A DNA stretch of 64,000 nucleotides from Lentisphaera profundi (lineage in GTDB: Bacteria; Verrucomicrobiota; Lentisphaeria; Lentisphaerales; Lentisphaeraceae), in the NCBI RefSeq assembly GCF_028728065.1, contig NZ_CP117811.1, forward strand, positions 1,488,001 to 1,552,000. Reading direction: 5' to 3'. Below, in pieces: positions 46,101 to 55,482 of this stretch. The position numbers and the translations under genes are program-made. Below the pieces are notes generated by a model. It searched no databases, had not been told where the DNA came from, and saw only the letters and a program-made list of their open reading frames with translations. Every line of letters begins with the position of its first letter. Within the stretch, counting starts at the first letter, position 1.

Positions 46101-47079
46101 AGGATTTTACCTGACCAATCTCTTTAATGGTGATTACCTGAATTGGAAGTGGCCTGCAAAACCTGAATATGGTGCGAATATGAATGGAGCCCCGTCCGGT
46201 GGTGGTGGAGAGGACTTTGGTGGCTATGTGCAAGTTACCGAGGATGGCAAAGTTTATGCACAAAGTGGTCACACGGCTTTTTGGAACCTTGAATTAAAAG
46301 GCTTTGACAAAACAGAGCGCTTAGCTGTTACCAGTGTGAAGGTGACGACTGAAGACTTCCAAAAGGCGGCGGATCTAACCATAAAAATGGCAAAGGCAAA
46401 GTATGAACCTTCTATTTACAAGATCATGAAGTACACACCTGGTGCTTATTACGCCAACCTAAATGCTGACTTTAAGGGACAAGAACAAATAAAATTCAAT
46501 AAAACTAAGCACACTCATGTGAAAGTTGCGGCATCCTATGATGACAAGAATCTTTACGTGGGCTGGCAAGTGAAAGATAAAACACCATGGGTTAACGGTG
46601 CAGAAGAGGCGCAATACATGTATGGCCGTGGTGATACTGTGGATTTACAAATTCAGGCGGCTGATTACAAGGGAAAGAAGGCCTATCAACGCCTATCTAT
46701 CGGTAACTTGAAAGGCAAAGATACAGCTGTTCTCTACCGTGAAAAATCTGCGGAGAAAAAGCCCATGTCCTTCAGTTCTGGTGTGATTACCGACTTCCCG
46801 GTTGATTATGTCGCTGTTGAAGGATCCGTAAAAGTTCAAAGTACGGTTCGTGGAGAAAACTATTGGGTACAAGCCTCCATTCCATGGTCTGTTCTAGGTA
46901 TTCAGCTCAAGAAGGGCGATAAACTTAAAGTTGACTTTGGTGTTACTTACGGCGATGCCAAAGGAACTGACACAGTACTGCGCAATCACTGGAGCAACAA
47001 AAGTACTGGATTGGTAAACGACGAGGTCTTTGAGTTAAAACTTGATCCTAAGAATTGGGGAGAATTAAATGTTCAATAA
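43198..47079 (+). CDS. giant secreted protein: CBM9-like + FlgD-Ig-like + beta-propeller + CBM9-like
   Basis: 1293 residues with a signal peptide ending VMA near residue 22. The N-terminal part (about 30-235) looks like a CBM9/DOMON carbohydrate-binding sandwich ('DGKSDDWDLS', 'DNKYLYLLGYWYD'). A FlgD-type Ig domain follows (about 285-350, 'DGYVSTVIKDKDGKIVRHL'). A long NHL-like propeller fills 360-1040, containing a calcium loop DQNGDGKEQANE near 804. A second CBM9-like domain ends the protein ('YDDKNLYVGWQVKDKTPW'). No catalytic motif is visible. It probably binds a glycan outside the cell. Its stop overlaps the next gene by 11 bases. AAAGGAAAATA precedes the ATG. Confidence 0.72.
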   Translation: MKAYQYTVMIILCLFSTQVMATPTENYGFNALPADGNIKIDGKSDDWDLSQSIFICNDVHLYAETYAMRFAAQYDNKYLYLLGYWYDKTPLNNPGQVSADHGWLGDSLQVRIMTGERKTAKVTHVTAWRGVGGGDIVTFQYGDMAVKGKKVVIKNAKLNGVLQAFGVRKDGSGYVQELTIPWELITKDKKALVKGDRLKLAAEANFTLDNGTRLTIKGNWNPDGPIDRIFTYRSLAPWGYATLADKAAAKPLDVRLGDGRTFPTIMNGKEPSIDWTGLKEEVKSDGFKNVTVNAPADGYVSTVIKDKDGKIVRHLANNQKVKKGENVLSWDVLSTPNFETLGMPIKPGTYSVHSLWHPEYEIMWRGWAGSSAQTPWENGPKTNWGGDHGSPTAIATGDKGVFLGWFKSESGRALVATDFDGKVMWRKKFGGMSSVKGLATAGDIVFVLGGPSRGKSANGAAVYKMDQSTGLYKEWAGSPAAELAIDKLSDDPQLQEATAIAAFADRFYLSFSQANKVRAYDSKSGKQLAEYDVPKPAQISCDPQGNLYVLSGGDYTLDPNGYNGIHEPAIVESQSIYKLDTTTKKATKLTFAGLKNACGIYVDKTGDVYVGIREPVNQVYVYNAKGNILKKIGQQGGRPLTGPWNQNGMRFVSGVAIDKNNQLWVCEADNHPLRFSRWDVKTGAFSKEFFGPTNYGARGAAINPEDPNKMMGISAEWELDPKTQTFKCLGVITRKPTANSVALKASNGRVYFISTTEWRSGDIDIFERLGDGDFVKRASFTYEGKRLFGQKKKIDASVPQKTHYWADQNGDGKEQANEVTTVDCILHFNPWNLHVWNDFTFYSAEKAFPLKGFTKCNAPIFDIKNPEIMPVAGVGSLNSDVMLSYSRKDWGKYNSWYTAYDRKTGEELWKYPNTFVGVQGSHKGPAFPQTGLIRGSYGPLTSIKLPAPIGNAWIFTTNVGEWHVLTEEGFYLTNLFNGDYLNWKWPAKPEYGANMNGAPSGGGGEDFGGYVQVTEDGKVYAQSGHTAFWNLELKGFDKTERLAVTSVKVTTEDFQKAADLTIKMAKAKYEPSIYKIMKYTPGAYYANLNADFKGQEQIKFNKTKHTHVKVAASYDDKNLYVGWQVKDKTPWVNGAEEAQYMYGRGDTVDLQIQAADYKGKKAYQRLSIGNLKGKDTAVLYREKSAEKKPMSFSSGVITDFPVDYVAVEGSVKVQSTVRGENYWVQASIPWSVLGIQLKKGDKLKVDFGVTYGDAKGTDTVLRNHWSNKSTGLVNDEVFELKLDPKNWGELNVQ

Positions 47080-50000
47080 AAAAATCATATTAGCAACGTC
47101 CTTAAGTTTGGCGTTTTGGGGATGTCAGAGTCCTGATAAAAAAACTCAAATTAAGCTTTCTGAATCCCCTTCTGTAGAAATGCCCAGTAAGGATACTAAT
47201 CAAGCACCTATAGCGATTCCACTCGTTCTTGAAAAAGACAGTCATGTGACCATGGTGATTGAAGATCAACAGGGAACACGTGTACGCAACATACTCAAAG
47301 ATCAGTTTTTTAAAGCGGGTTCTCACTGGGTGTATTGGGATGGTATGGATGATCATGGCCGTGCCAATATTGGGCCCCATGGGAACTATACCCAAACGGG
47401 TCGCCTAGTTGATCCAGGGCAATACACGGTCCGTACCTTGATTCATGACAAGATTGACATCACCTATGAGTTTACACCCTATAGTCCTACAAACCCGAGC
47501 TGGCGAAATGCCGATGCCTCGGGCCAATGGTTGGCGGATCACACCCCACCAAGTTCTGTTCTCTATCTACCATCCAGTCAGCAAATGTTGATTGGCAGTT
47601 CATTAGCAGAAGGAGCACATGGCATTGTGTGGACGGATTTATCTGGTAAAAAGATTCGTGGTGCCCAAGGCATTGGCGGTGGCTGGGCCGGCGCAGTGCG
47701 TTTAACGCTGGATAAAGCCGGGCAGGACAAAAATGTTTTAGCCTACGGCTTAGGTGCCTCAAGACACGGTGAGGTTTCTATTGTTGCCATTGGCGAAGAG
47801 GCAAATAAAACACTTTTTAACCGCAAAGAAAAAATTAAACACCATAAAAGTCATTACATCGTGGATTACCCTGTTGCGGGCTTAGCGGTTTATAAAAAAA
47901 TGGCGGTGATTTCTTATCCATTGCGTAAAGAACTTGCCTTTTTTGATGTCTCTAGTGGCAAAAATCTGAGTCAGCCAAACTTTGTTCATAAAATGGAAGA
48001 TCCCCGTGGCCTCGCCTTTGACGCCAAGGGTAATTTATTTGTTTTAGATGCCAAGCAGTTGACTCAATTCAAAGTCGATGGTGAAAAATTGGTTCAAGTA
48101 AACGTACTCAATACGAAAGATTTATCAGATCCACAAGAGTTGATCATTGATGAGAATGGCGATTTTTATATTTCAGATCACGGTGATGTTCATCAGGTCA
48201 AAGTATTCAATGCCCAAGGAAAATTGCTTCGCACAATTGGTACTTCCGGTAAACCGAGTGTCGGTAAATACGACGAAACAAAAATGCATTACCCCATGGG
48301 CTTGACCCTTACACCTTCTGGTGAACTTTGGGTTGCTGAAGAAGATTACCAACCCAAGCGTGTGAGCATTTGGTCAAAAGAAGGTACTTTTAAAAAGGCT
48401 TTCTACGGTTCTACCGAATATGGTGGAGGCGGAAAAATTGATCCTTTAGATAAGACGCGCTTCTACTATTTCGGTATGGAGTTTAAACTCGATTGGGAAA
48501 AGGGAACAGATAAAATAACAAATATTTTCTATCGTCGAGATAACCCAAACAATATCCCATTCTCAAACTCTAAAGGGGATTTAGCGGGTAACCCTGAGAC
48601 TCCAGTTTATATTAATGGTCGTCAATATATGACCAATACCTATACGGGACATCCGACTATGGGGCCGGTTACGGCTGCGATTTGGTTGATGGAAGATGGT
48701 ATTGCGAAGCCTGTAGCGGCACTTGGGCAAGCCAATTATCAGTCCTTATTCAAAACAGAAGCTTATAAAAATAAAATACCCGCTGGGCATGACATTACTG
48801 TGCCAACGAATCAGCAATGGACATACGATCGCACGAAGCCCTATGAAAATTCAGTGATTTATGCCTGGTCTGATTTGAATGATGACCAAAAGATCCAAGT
48901 GAATGAGGTGCAATTCAAAGCAGGTAAAGTGGGTGCCTTGAATCAAGATGAGCAACTTAATTTTTACACAGCTGATGCTCTTAAAATTGCCGTTTCGGAC
49001 ATCGACGACAAAGGTGTGCCACATTATGATTTAAAAGGCGCGCAACGCTTTAGTCCATGGGGGATTCCTATCCCCTATACGGTCCTTATTCCAGGCAGTA
49101 ATGGTGATGTGGCTTTTAATGGCCACGTTGAGTTATTGCCCAACGGCAAACCCTATCACTCCGTTAGTGGCATCACAGCTGATGGTCGTCGTTGGTATTA
49201 CCCAAATCAATGGGGTGGCTTACATGCTTCTCAGAGTTATCCGATTAATCGCCAACCCAAGCCTGGTGACATCATTGGTACAACAAAAGTTATTGGAACT
49301 ACCTTCAAGGTCAGTCAGGATAAAGAAGAACTTTGGGCCTTAAATGCCAATTCAGGTCAAATTTATCTTTTCACAACGGATGGCTTGTTTGTGACCGCAC
49401 TCTTTAAACACGGTTATTTTGCCAAGCCCAACCCTTTAAGAGCCGAGCGTGGCATCGTCATGGATGATTATACCAGTGATGGTGAAGGCTTTTGGCAAAC
49501 CATTACCAAAACATCCGATGGGAATGTCTATGTTCAAGCAATGAACCACACGAGTTCGATTAATCGTGTCAATGGTTTGAATAGCTTGCAGCGCGTACCT
49601 TTACAGACAATCAATGTAAGTAAAACAGAATTAGATGATTGTTTGGCTTGGTTCTCCAAAGCAGAAGCACAACGCCAGGCAGCTTTGGGTAAAAAATCCG
49701 CAAAAGTAGCGATTCGTCAAGATGAGATTGTTTTGGATGGCAATTTAGATGATTGGGCTGGAGCCGATTGGCTGGCGATTGATGATCGTACTTGGGGGAC
49801 CATGCGTCTATCAGGGGACAAGCTATACCTCGCCTATAAAACCCTTCACAAAAACTTAGTGAAGAACTCGGGTGGCGATCCTTGGCAAGGTATGTTCAAG
49901 ACCGGCGGAGCTTTAGATCTGATGATTTCGACTTCTGGAAATGACAAGCGTCATCCTAAATCAGGGGACCAACGTCTTTTAATGAGTGAGGTCAATGGCA

Positions 50001-51067
50001 AGCTCAGAGCTGTTCATTACGAGCAGAAATCAAAGCGCCAAGGTCACGCGAGTGAAATTGCATCGCCAAATCGTACCGTGAAATTTGATTATATTGCTGA
50101 TGTGAGTGAACACATTCAATGGGTACAAGGCAAAACTAAGGTCGCTCATCACGATACCAATGTGGTTTTTGGTACAAAAGTTCAGCTTCGCAATGGTGAT
50201 GCATACGAAGTGGCAGTTCCACTGTCGCTCTTGGCCTTGAATCCACAGGAACAAAAAATTACGGGTGATATCGGTGTGCTCTTAGGTAATGGCAATACCA
50301 CAACACGTCGTCTCTATTGGAGTAATAAAAATACCGTGATGCTCTTTGATGCACCGGAAGAATCTCTTTTAAAACCAGCCTTATGGGGCGAGCTTAAACT
50401 GAAAGTAGAAAAGAAATTGAGTTTTGAAGAGATGCTTATCGAACGCGGCGATGCGGTGGACTTATACACTGGTGTGGCGGGTAACTTAGATATAAAGAAT
50501 AATCAAGCGCAAATTCTATGGTCGGGTAAAGGGACCCTGAGAGACAGTAAGATAGGCCGTTCGGGCTTCGTGATCTTCCGCCCTTACGCCAAGGACTGGT
50601 TTAGCGATGATGTCCCATTAGTAAAACTAAGCGACAAGATTGACTTTAAGTATCATAAAATTGGACGTTTTAATGACGGTCTTTATGCTGGCAGTAAAGT
50701 CAAAAAGATCAACATGAGTTTAGATGGTAAATCACTTGCAGAGCCAAAGGGAATTCTCGGTGGTTGCTTGTGGAATCGACAAAAGAAAGCCCAAGTAGGC
50801 TATTGGGATTTTGAGGCGAAAGATGATAAGCTCCATCAAATGACCATCATCATTGATCAATCCGGTCAACAAAACTTTAGCTTAACAAATGCCAAGGGTG
50901 AAGAACGTGAATTGATCCAACTTAAAGGTGATGAAAGCCTCTGTGTGATTCAGTTTAACTTTTCGGGGAAAGTACGTTTGAACTTAAAGCAAGCGCCATA
51001 CACAGATCAAGAGATTGCTGAGAAAAAGCGAAAGCCAGCAGTAATCACAGCCATCTTTGTGGATTAA
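47069..51067 (+). CDS. giant lipoprotein: FlgD-Ig-like + beta-propeller + CBM9-like + novel C-terminal domain
   Basis: 1332 residues with a lipoprotein signal (Cys19 after AFWG). A FlgD-type domain (about 50-135, 'VTMVIEDQQGTRVRNILK'), an NHL-like propeller (to about 880) with a calcium-loop-like DLNDDQKIQVNE near 602, and a CBM9-like sandwich near 890-1120 ('DGNLDDWAG') follow. Its architecture parallels the gene before it, so the pair seem paralogous. The last 200 residues form an unrecognised domain ('GFVIFRPYAKDWF', 'VGYWDFEAKDD') that is also made as a separate protein by the next gene. It is likely surface-anchored and glycan-binding; no catalytic residues are evident. Confidence 0.72.
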   Translation: MFNKKIILATSLSLAFWGCQSPDKKTQIKLSESPSVEMPSKDTNQAPIAIPLVLEKDSHVTMVIEDQQGTRVRNILKDQFFKAGSHWVYWDGMDDHGRANIGPHGNYTQTGRLVDPGQYTVRTLIHDKIDITYEFTPYSPTNPSWRNADASGQWLADHTPPSSVLYLPSSQQMLIGSSLAEGAHGIVWTDLSGKKIRGAQGIGGGWAGAVRLTLDKAGQDKNVLAYGLGASRHGEVSIVAIGEEANKTLFNRKEKIKHHKSHYIVDYPVAGLAVYKKMAVISYPLRKELAFFDVSSGKNLSQPNFVHKMEDPRGLAFDAKGNLFVLDAKQLTQFKVDGEKLVQVNVLNTKDLSDPQELIIDENGDFYISDHGDVHQVKVFNAQGKLLRTIGTSGKPSVGKYDETKMHYPMGLTLTPSGELWVAEEDYQPKRVSIWSKEGTFKKAFYGSTEYGGGGKIDPLDKTRFYYFGMEFKLDWEKGTDKITNIFYRRDNPNNIPFSNSKGDLAGNPETPVYINGRQYMTNTYTGHPTMGPVTAAIWLMEDGIAKPVAALGQANYQSLFKTEAYKNKIPAGHDITVPTNQQWTYDRTKPYENSVIYAWSDLNDDQKIQVNEVQFKAGKVGALNQDEQLNFYTADALKIAVSDIDDKGVPHYDLKGAQRFSPWGIPIPYTVLIPGSNGDVAFNGHVELLPNGKPYHSVSGITADGRRWYYPNQWGGLHASQSYPINRQPKPGDIIGTTKVIGTTFKVSQDKEELWALNANSGQIYLFTTDGLFVTALFKHGYFAKPNPLRAERGIVMDDYTSDGEGFWQTITKTSDGNVYVQAMNHTSSINRVNGLNSLQRVPLQTINVSKTELDDCLAWFSKAEAQRQAALGKKSAKVAIRQDEIVLDGNLDDWAGADWLAIDDRTWGTMRLSGDKLYLAYKTLHKNLVKNSGGDPWQGMFKTGGALDLMISTSGNDKRHPKSGDQRLLMSEVNGKLRAVHYEQKSKRQGHASEIASPNRTVKFDYIADVSEHIQWVQGKTKVAHHDTNVVFGTKVQLRNGDAYEVAVPLSLLALNPQEQKITGDIGVLLGNGNTTTRRLYWSNKNTVMLFDAPEESLLKPALWGELKLKVEKKLSFEEMLIERGDAVDLYTGVAGNLDIKNNQAQILWSGKGTLRDSKIGRSGFVIFRPYAKDWFSDDVPLVKLSDKIDFKYHKIGRFNDGLYAGSKVKKINMSLDGKSLAEPKGILGGCLWNRQKKAQVGYWDFEAKDDKLHQMTIIIDQSGQQNFSLTNAKGEERELIQLKGDESLCVIQFNFSGKVRLNLKQAPYTDQEIAEKKRKPAVITAIFVD

Positions 51068-51086
51068 GTAATTTTATAAGTAGTTT

Positions 51087-51110
51087 GTCATTGAATTATT
51101 AATGACTTTT
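51087..51110 (+). terminator. weak intergenic hairpin with T tract
   Basis: GTCATT/AATGAC (51087-51092 with 51101-51106) followed by TTTT stands in the 120-base gap. The stem is AT-rich with only four T, so it may only reduce, not stop, transcription into the following genes. Confidence 0.35.
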
Positions 51111-51187
51111 ATGAGCACTCAGATTTTCAGGTCTCGGTGTTTAAAATTACTTCAAAAAAAAATTAATTATAAAAAAAGGAAACAAAA

Positions 51188-51928
51188 ATGAAACTAAAAT
51201 ATTTATCAACATTACTCTTACTCAGTCAAGGTTTATTTGCGCAAGTCGCAAGCAATGTCAGCCTTTACTCAAACGTCAAAGGTGATTTAGCTATAAGTTC
51301 TGAGGCTTTTAATCAAGGGAAAGCTGCCTGTAGTATAGATCTAGCTGGTCAAGGGAAGTTACAAGCTAATCAGGTGGGCTCAAAGGGCTATGTAATTTTT
51401 CGCTATCAGGCAAAAGACTGGTGGGATGCTCATGAACCTCATTTTAATGTGGGCTTACCTTTTGAGTTTATTAAGGAGACCAATGAAAAGACGGTTCGTA
51501 AAGATCGCTTGCACGACAGTCTTAAGAAGCGCGAATTGAATCTAACTGTAGATGGTCAAGAAGCTGGTTCACCAAATCAAGCTGGGAACTTGTGGAAAGC
51601 TAACAAAGAGATCGCCGCTTATTGGGATTTTAAAGTGACAAACGAAATGCCCAACTTAATTACTGTTGTAACAGCTAAGGCGGGAGTAGGTGAATTAGCT
51701 ATTGCCCCTCTTGATGATCCAAAGAACAAACAAATCATCACGAGCATTAAAGAAGAGCAGGGTGCCTGTATTATTCAATTTAATGCTAAGGGGAACTTTC
51801 GCCTTTATCTTCAACAAAGAGCTTACGCTGATAAAGAAGAACAGAAAAAGCGTCCAGCGGCCAATATCTCGGTCATTTTCTTAGATGAAAAAGCTCAAAA
51901 GAAAGAAATAAAAACAATTTCAATTTAA
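51188..51928 (+). CDS. secreted protein made of the novel domain found at the C-terminus of the preceding lipoprotein
   Basis: 246 residues with a signal peptide (MKLKYLSTLLLLSQGLFA). The mature part aligns throughout with the last 200 residues of the previous protein: 'GYVIFRYQAKDWWD' against 'GFVIFRPYAKDWFS', 'AAYWDFKVTNE' against 'VGYWDFEAKDD', and 'CIIQFNAKGNFRLYLQQRAYAD' in its C-terminal part. It is therefore a stand-alone version of an unassigned domain. No known enzymatic motif is seen. It is exported and encoded inside the glycan operon, so a glycan-binding or scaffolding role is a reasonable guess. AAAGG precedes the ATG. Confidence 0.65.
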   Translation: MKLKYLSTLLLLSQGLFAQVASNVSLYSNVKGDLAISSEAFNQGKAACSIDLAGQGKLQANQVGSKGYVIFRYQAKDWWDAHEPHFNVGLPFEFIKETNEKTVRKDRLHDSLKKRELNLTVDGQEAGSPNQAGNLWKANKEIAAYWDFKVTNEMPNLITVVTAKAGVGELAIAPLDDPKNKQIITSIKEEQGACIIQFNAKGNFRLYLQQRAYADKEEQKKRPAANISVIFLDEKAQKKEIKTISI

Positions 51929-51951
51929 AGGTCAATTCTTAGGTAAGAATA

Positions 51952-53952
51952 ATGAAACTTAACAATACTTCCCTCAGTCACATACGTGGTTTTAACTACC
52001 AACCTTCCTTTGCAGGTCACGGTATTCCCCGTTGGTTGGATCGTTTTAATGCTGCAACAATTGAAGAGGAACTGCGCCGAGGGATTGATTACTTTCCTTG
52101 GTACAACACAACGCGAATTTGGTTGTCGATAGATGCCTGGTGGGACAATCGTGAACTCTTTTTGCGTAACCTGCAAAAAGAAATCGAGATCAATCGCAAA
52201 CTTGGCCTAAAAGTTATTCCTGTCTTATTCAATGGTTGCCCAGGTATTCCCGTTTTTGGATTTTTTACTTCAACCGATGCGGATCGCATCTTAAAGTGCA
52301 AACATCCCGATGAAGGTGGTCACAACTTGCGTGTGCTATATTTGGATTACGTCAAGGATATTGCTGAATTGTATGCAAAGGATGATATCATTGCTGCATG
52401 GGATTTGTGTAATGAACCAGGGCTGGAATACAAAGAAGAAGGCAACTTTGTTCGTGAAGCGATCTTCCTGCTACTTGAAAAATCAGCCGAAGAACTGCGT
52501 ACACATGGTGTTCAGGCGCCTATTGGAGTCGGAAACTTCGGGCCCGTTCGTGATGATGAGCGTGTGCTTGACTTTGTGGATTGTATTATGACGCATCGTT
52601 ATTACGTGCCTCATTGTATGACCCTTGAGAAATTCCGTGAGAATGTAAAACAAACCGTTGATTTTTGCAATGAGCACAATCTACCTTGGTGTGTAACTGA
52701 ATGTTCTTGGGGTGCTTGGGATGATGAAGAACGTGCGAAGAACATCCCTGGCTTAAGTGTTTTCCTTGAAGTTGGTGCTGGTATCGTTCCTTATATTCTT
52801 TCTGAAAGTCCCTGTATGGATGCCCATGGCAAAGAAGCCGGTGTACATTATGGTTGGGGTGCTCCAGAAGATCTTTGCTTTATCCGCAGAGATGGTCAGC
52901 TTCGCAAAGGTCATGAAGTGATCAACGATGTAGTGGCTCAGTACCCAATCGAAAATAATCCTTTTGAAACATCAGCGGATGCAAATGCACCCTACGATAG
53001 CTTTCGACCTGGTAAAGTGTGGAATGATGTAGATGGCAAACCCATCCAAGCCCACGGTGGTGGTGTCATTAAAATCGAGGATACCTATTACTGGTATGGT
53101 GAGAATAAAGACGCTGAAACAACGGTCAATTCCTTGGGAACAGCACGAACTCCGCTAACTGGTGTATCCTGTTATTCGTCCAAAGACCTCTACAACTGGA
53201 AGTATGAGGGCTTGGCTCTAGAGGGTGTAAACGAAGAGGGCCATGAATTGCATCCACGCAATGTTTTAGAGCGCCCAAAAGTTCTTTATAATGATGCGAC
53301 GAGTAAATACGTCATGTGGTTCCACTTGGATGCCGAAGATTACTCTTGGGCAAAGGGTGGGGTGGCCATTTCTGATTCACCAACGGGTCCTTTTGAATAC
53401 CTAGGCAGTATGCAACCTAACGATAGCATGCTCCGCGATATGACCTTGTTTAAAGATGATGATGGTAAAGGCTATCTGATTTACACATCAGAAAATAATT
53501 CAACGATGCATATTTCTTTGCTGGATGAAAGCTTTACCAAACCCGTGGGTGAACCAAATCGAATCTTAATCAACATGGTTCGCGAAGCTCCCGCAATCTT
53601 TAAGAAAAATGGCTATTATTATCTCTTCACATCCGCTTGTACGGGTTGGAACGATAACCGTGCATGGTTGACCACTGCAGAAGACCTCATGGGCGATTGG
53701 TTTACCCTACGTGGTGGTGAATGCCTAAAGGGAAATCCCGAACACCAGGCTACGACTTTTGAATCACAAAGTACCTTTGCATTAGTGGTTCAAAATGAGG
53801 AAAAAGAAGATCAGTTCATTTTTATGAGCGATCGTTGGAACCAAGATGATTTAGGCGATTCTCGTTACCTTTGGTTGCCCGTCGAGTTCGATGAGAAAAA
53901 TAATCGTTTTGCTCATGTGGTTTATCACGATGAGTGGAAATTAAATAAGTAG
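51952..53952 (+). CDS. two-domain glycosidase: GH5-like + GH43-like
   Basis: 666 residues without signal peptide. Residues 1-340 have a clan GH-A barrel with 'AAWDLCNEPG' (acid/base E155) and 'WCVTECSWG' (nucleophile E250), like GH5. Residues from about 352 start a GH43-type five-bladed propeller ('VWNDVDGKPIQAHGGG', 'YYWYGENKDAE') with acidic catalytic-type residues, similar to exo-beta-1,3-galactanase-type GH43 branches. The two domains should cut different linkages of one glycan. The lack of a signal suggests the fusion works on imported oligosaccharides. AGGTAAGAATA stands before the ATG. Confidence 0.75.
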   Translation: MKLNNTSLSHIRGFNYQPSFAGHGIPRWLDRFNAATIEEELRRGIDYFPWYNTTRIWLSIDAWWDNRELFLRNLQKEIEINRKLGLKVIPVLFNGCPGIPVFGFFTSTDADRILKCKHPDEGGHNLRVLYLDYVKDIAELYAKDDIIAAWDLCNEPGLEYKEEGNFVREAIFLLLEKSAEELRTHGVQAPIGVGNFGPVRDDERVLDFVDCIMTHRYYVPHCMTLEKFRENVKQTVDFCNEHNLPWCVTECSWGAWDDEERAKNIPGLSVFLEVGAGIVPYILSESPCMDAHGKEAGVHYGWGAPEDLCFIRRDGQLRKGHEVINDVVAQYPIENNPFETSADANAPYDSFRPGKVWNDVDGKPIQAHGGGVIKIEDTYYWYGENKDAETTVNSLGTARTPLTGVSCYSSKDLYNWKYEGLALEGVNEEGHELHPRNVLERPKVLYNDATSKYVMWFHLDAEDYSWAKGGVAISDSPTGPFEYLGSMQPNDSMLRDMTLFKDDDGKGYLIYTSENNSTMHISLLDESFTKPVGEPNRILINMVREAPAIFKKNGYYYLFTSACTGWNDNRAWLTTAEDLMGDWFTLRGGECLKGNPEHQATTFESQSTFALVVQNEEKEDQFIFMSDRWNQDDLGDSRYLWLPVEFDEKNNRFAHVVYHDEWKLNK

Positions 53953-53959
53953 GTTAATT

Positions 53960-55468
53960 ATGTCTAAACCCAATGTTTTATGGTTGATGAGTGATCAGCA
54001 CAATGCCAATTGTACTGGCTATGCAGGTAACCCCAATGTAAAAACGCCCCATCTCGATGACTTGGCCAATGAGGGTGTAGAATTTGAACAGGGCTTTTGT
54101 AATAACCCGATCTGTAGTCCTTCGCGCTTAAGTTTTATTACCGGCTTATACACCAATAATCACGGTTATTTGGGCAATAGAAATAATGACGTTACGACTC
54201 CTAACCCCAATACTCTCTCAAGCCTCTTTCGACGTTTTGGTTATCAAACGGGACTCGTTGGTAAGAGTCACATGATTACGGGTTGGGACAAAGAGGGCTT
54301 TGAATACATTCGTTACACGGATATGTGTGATGCAGATGATAATGATCCCCATACTTGTCATTACTTCGATTACTTAGCACAGCAAGGTCTAGCAGATCAT
54401 TACGAAGAGGGCACACCAAAGGAAGGGCAACAAACCCTTGATGGTTCACAGCCCGCATCTTTGCCTTATAAACACTCGATTGAGCACTACACGGGCAATA
54501 AGAGTTTGGAGTTTTTGGAAAACCGCGATCAGGATCGTCCCTTCTTTTTAAAGATGAGCTTTCAACGTCCCCATGACCCTATTACGCCGGCTCCAGAAGA
54601 TTTCGATATGTACAATCCAGACGATATCGTTTTGCCAAAGAGCATTAGTGACTTATTTGAGAATAAGTTTGCTGGTAAACCACAATTCATGCAAGATTAT
54701 GTGGCCAATCCTGGCGACTACCCCATGTGTGTGGCGGATGAAGCTAAACTCAAACGTGCCTTGGCCAGTTATTATGCTTTGATTACCAAGGTTGATGAAG
54801 AAATTGGTCGCGTCATTGATCACCTCAAAGAAACGGGTGAGTATGATAATACCATCATTTTTTATACAGCTGATCACGGTGATTTTGCTGGTGAGCATGG
54901 ACTCTTTTTAAAGAATCTTGGCATCTATGAATCGATCCATAAAATTCCATTCTTACTCAAATGGCCTGGTGGTCCAACAGGGGTAAAAAACAAAGAATTA
55001 GTTGAATCAGTTGATTGGTACACTACCCTATGTGATTTGTGCAATATCCAGGCGCCAGACAATGTGGATGGCCGCAGTTTAGTTCCTGTAGCTAAGGGTG
55101 AAGCCGAAGGGAGTGATGCGATTATTTGCGAACATCACGCTTGTACGGCTATACGCACTAAGCAATACCGACTGGTTTATTACCGTGAGACGGGTGAGGG
55201 TGAGCTTTACGATCGCGGCAATGATCCAGATGAATTACACAACTTATGGTCCCATGAAGACTACCAAAGTATTCGCATGGATTTGATGCAAGAGGTACTT
55301 AATTACCACATGCGTTATCAGCGCAAAACCTACAATGAACTGGATCAAATTATTAATAAAAAAAGAAAGCATACCTTTTCCGCACTGCTGCAGAAAGAGA
55401 AGGCTTACTACAGTGATCTAGTAAAAGTCTATGAAACAAAAAAACCTTGGCCGCCTCAGGCTAAATAA
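53960..55468 (+). CDS. S1-type sulfatase
   Basis: 502 residues. The N-terminal metal block 'WLMSDQHNANCTG', the formylglycine motif C52-S-P-S-R with 'LSFITGLYTNNHG' and the second metal block 'FYTADHGDFAGEHG' define a type I sulfatase. No signal peptide is visible, so it may act on imported oligosaccharides in the cytoplasm. The window's maturase at 27206 is a candidate activator. It removes sulfate esters from the glycan attacked by the GH enzymes around it. The 7-base gap to the previous gene supports cotranscription. Confidence 0.9.
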   Translation: MSKPNVLWLMSDQHNANCTGYAGNPNVKTPHLDDLANEGVEFEQGFCNNPICSPSRLSFITGLYTNNHGYLGNRNNDVTTPNPNTLSSLFRRFGYQTGLVGKSHMITGWDKEGFEYIRYTDMCDADDNDPHTCHYFDYLAQQGLADHYEEGTPKEGQQTLDGSQPASLPYKHSIEHYTGNKSLEFLENRDQDRPFFLKMSFQRPHDPITPAPEDFDMYNPDDIVLPKSISDLFENKFAGKPQFMQDYVANPGDYPMCVADEAKLKRALASYYALITKVDEEIGRVIDHLKETGEYDNTIIFYTADHGDFAGEHGLFLKNLGIYESIHKIPFLLKWPGGPTGVKNKELVESVDWYTTLCDLCNIQAPDNVDGRSLVPVAKGEAEGSDAIICEHHACTAIRTKQYRLVYYRETGEGELYDRGNDPDELHNLWSHEDYQSIRMDLMQEVLNYHMRYQRKTYNELDQIINKKRKHTFSALLQKEKAYYSDLVKVYETKKPWPPQAK

Positions 55469-55482
55469 AAGAGTTAAATAAG

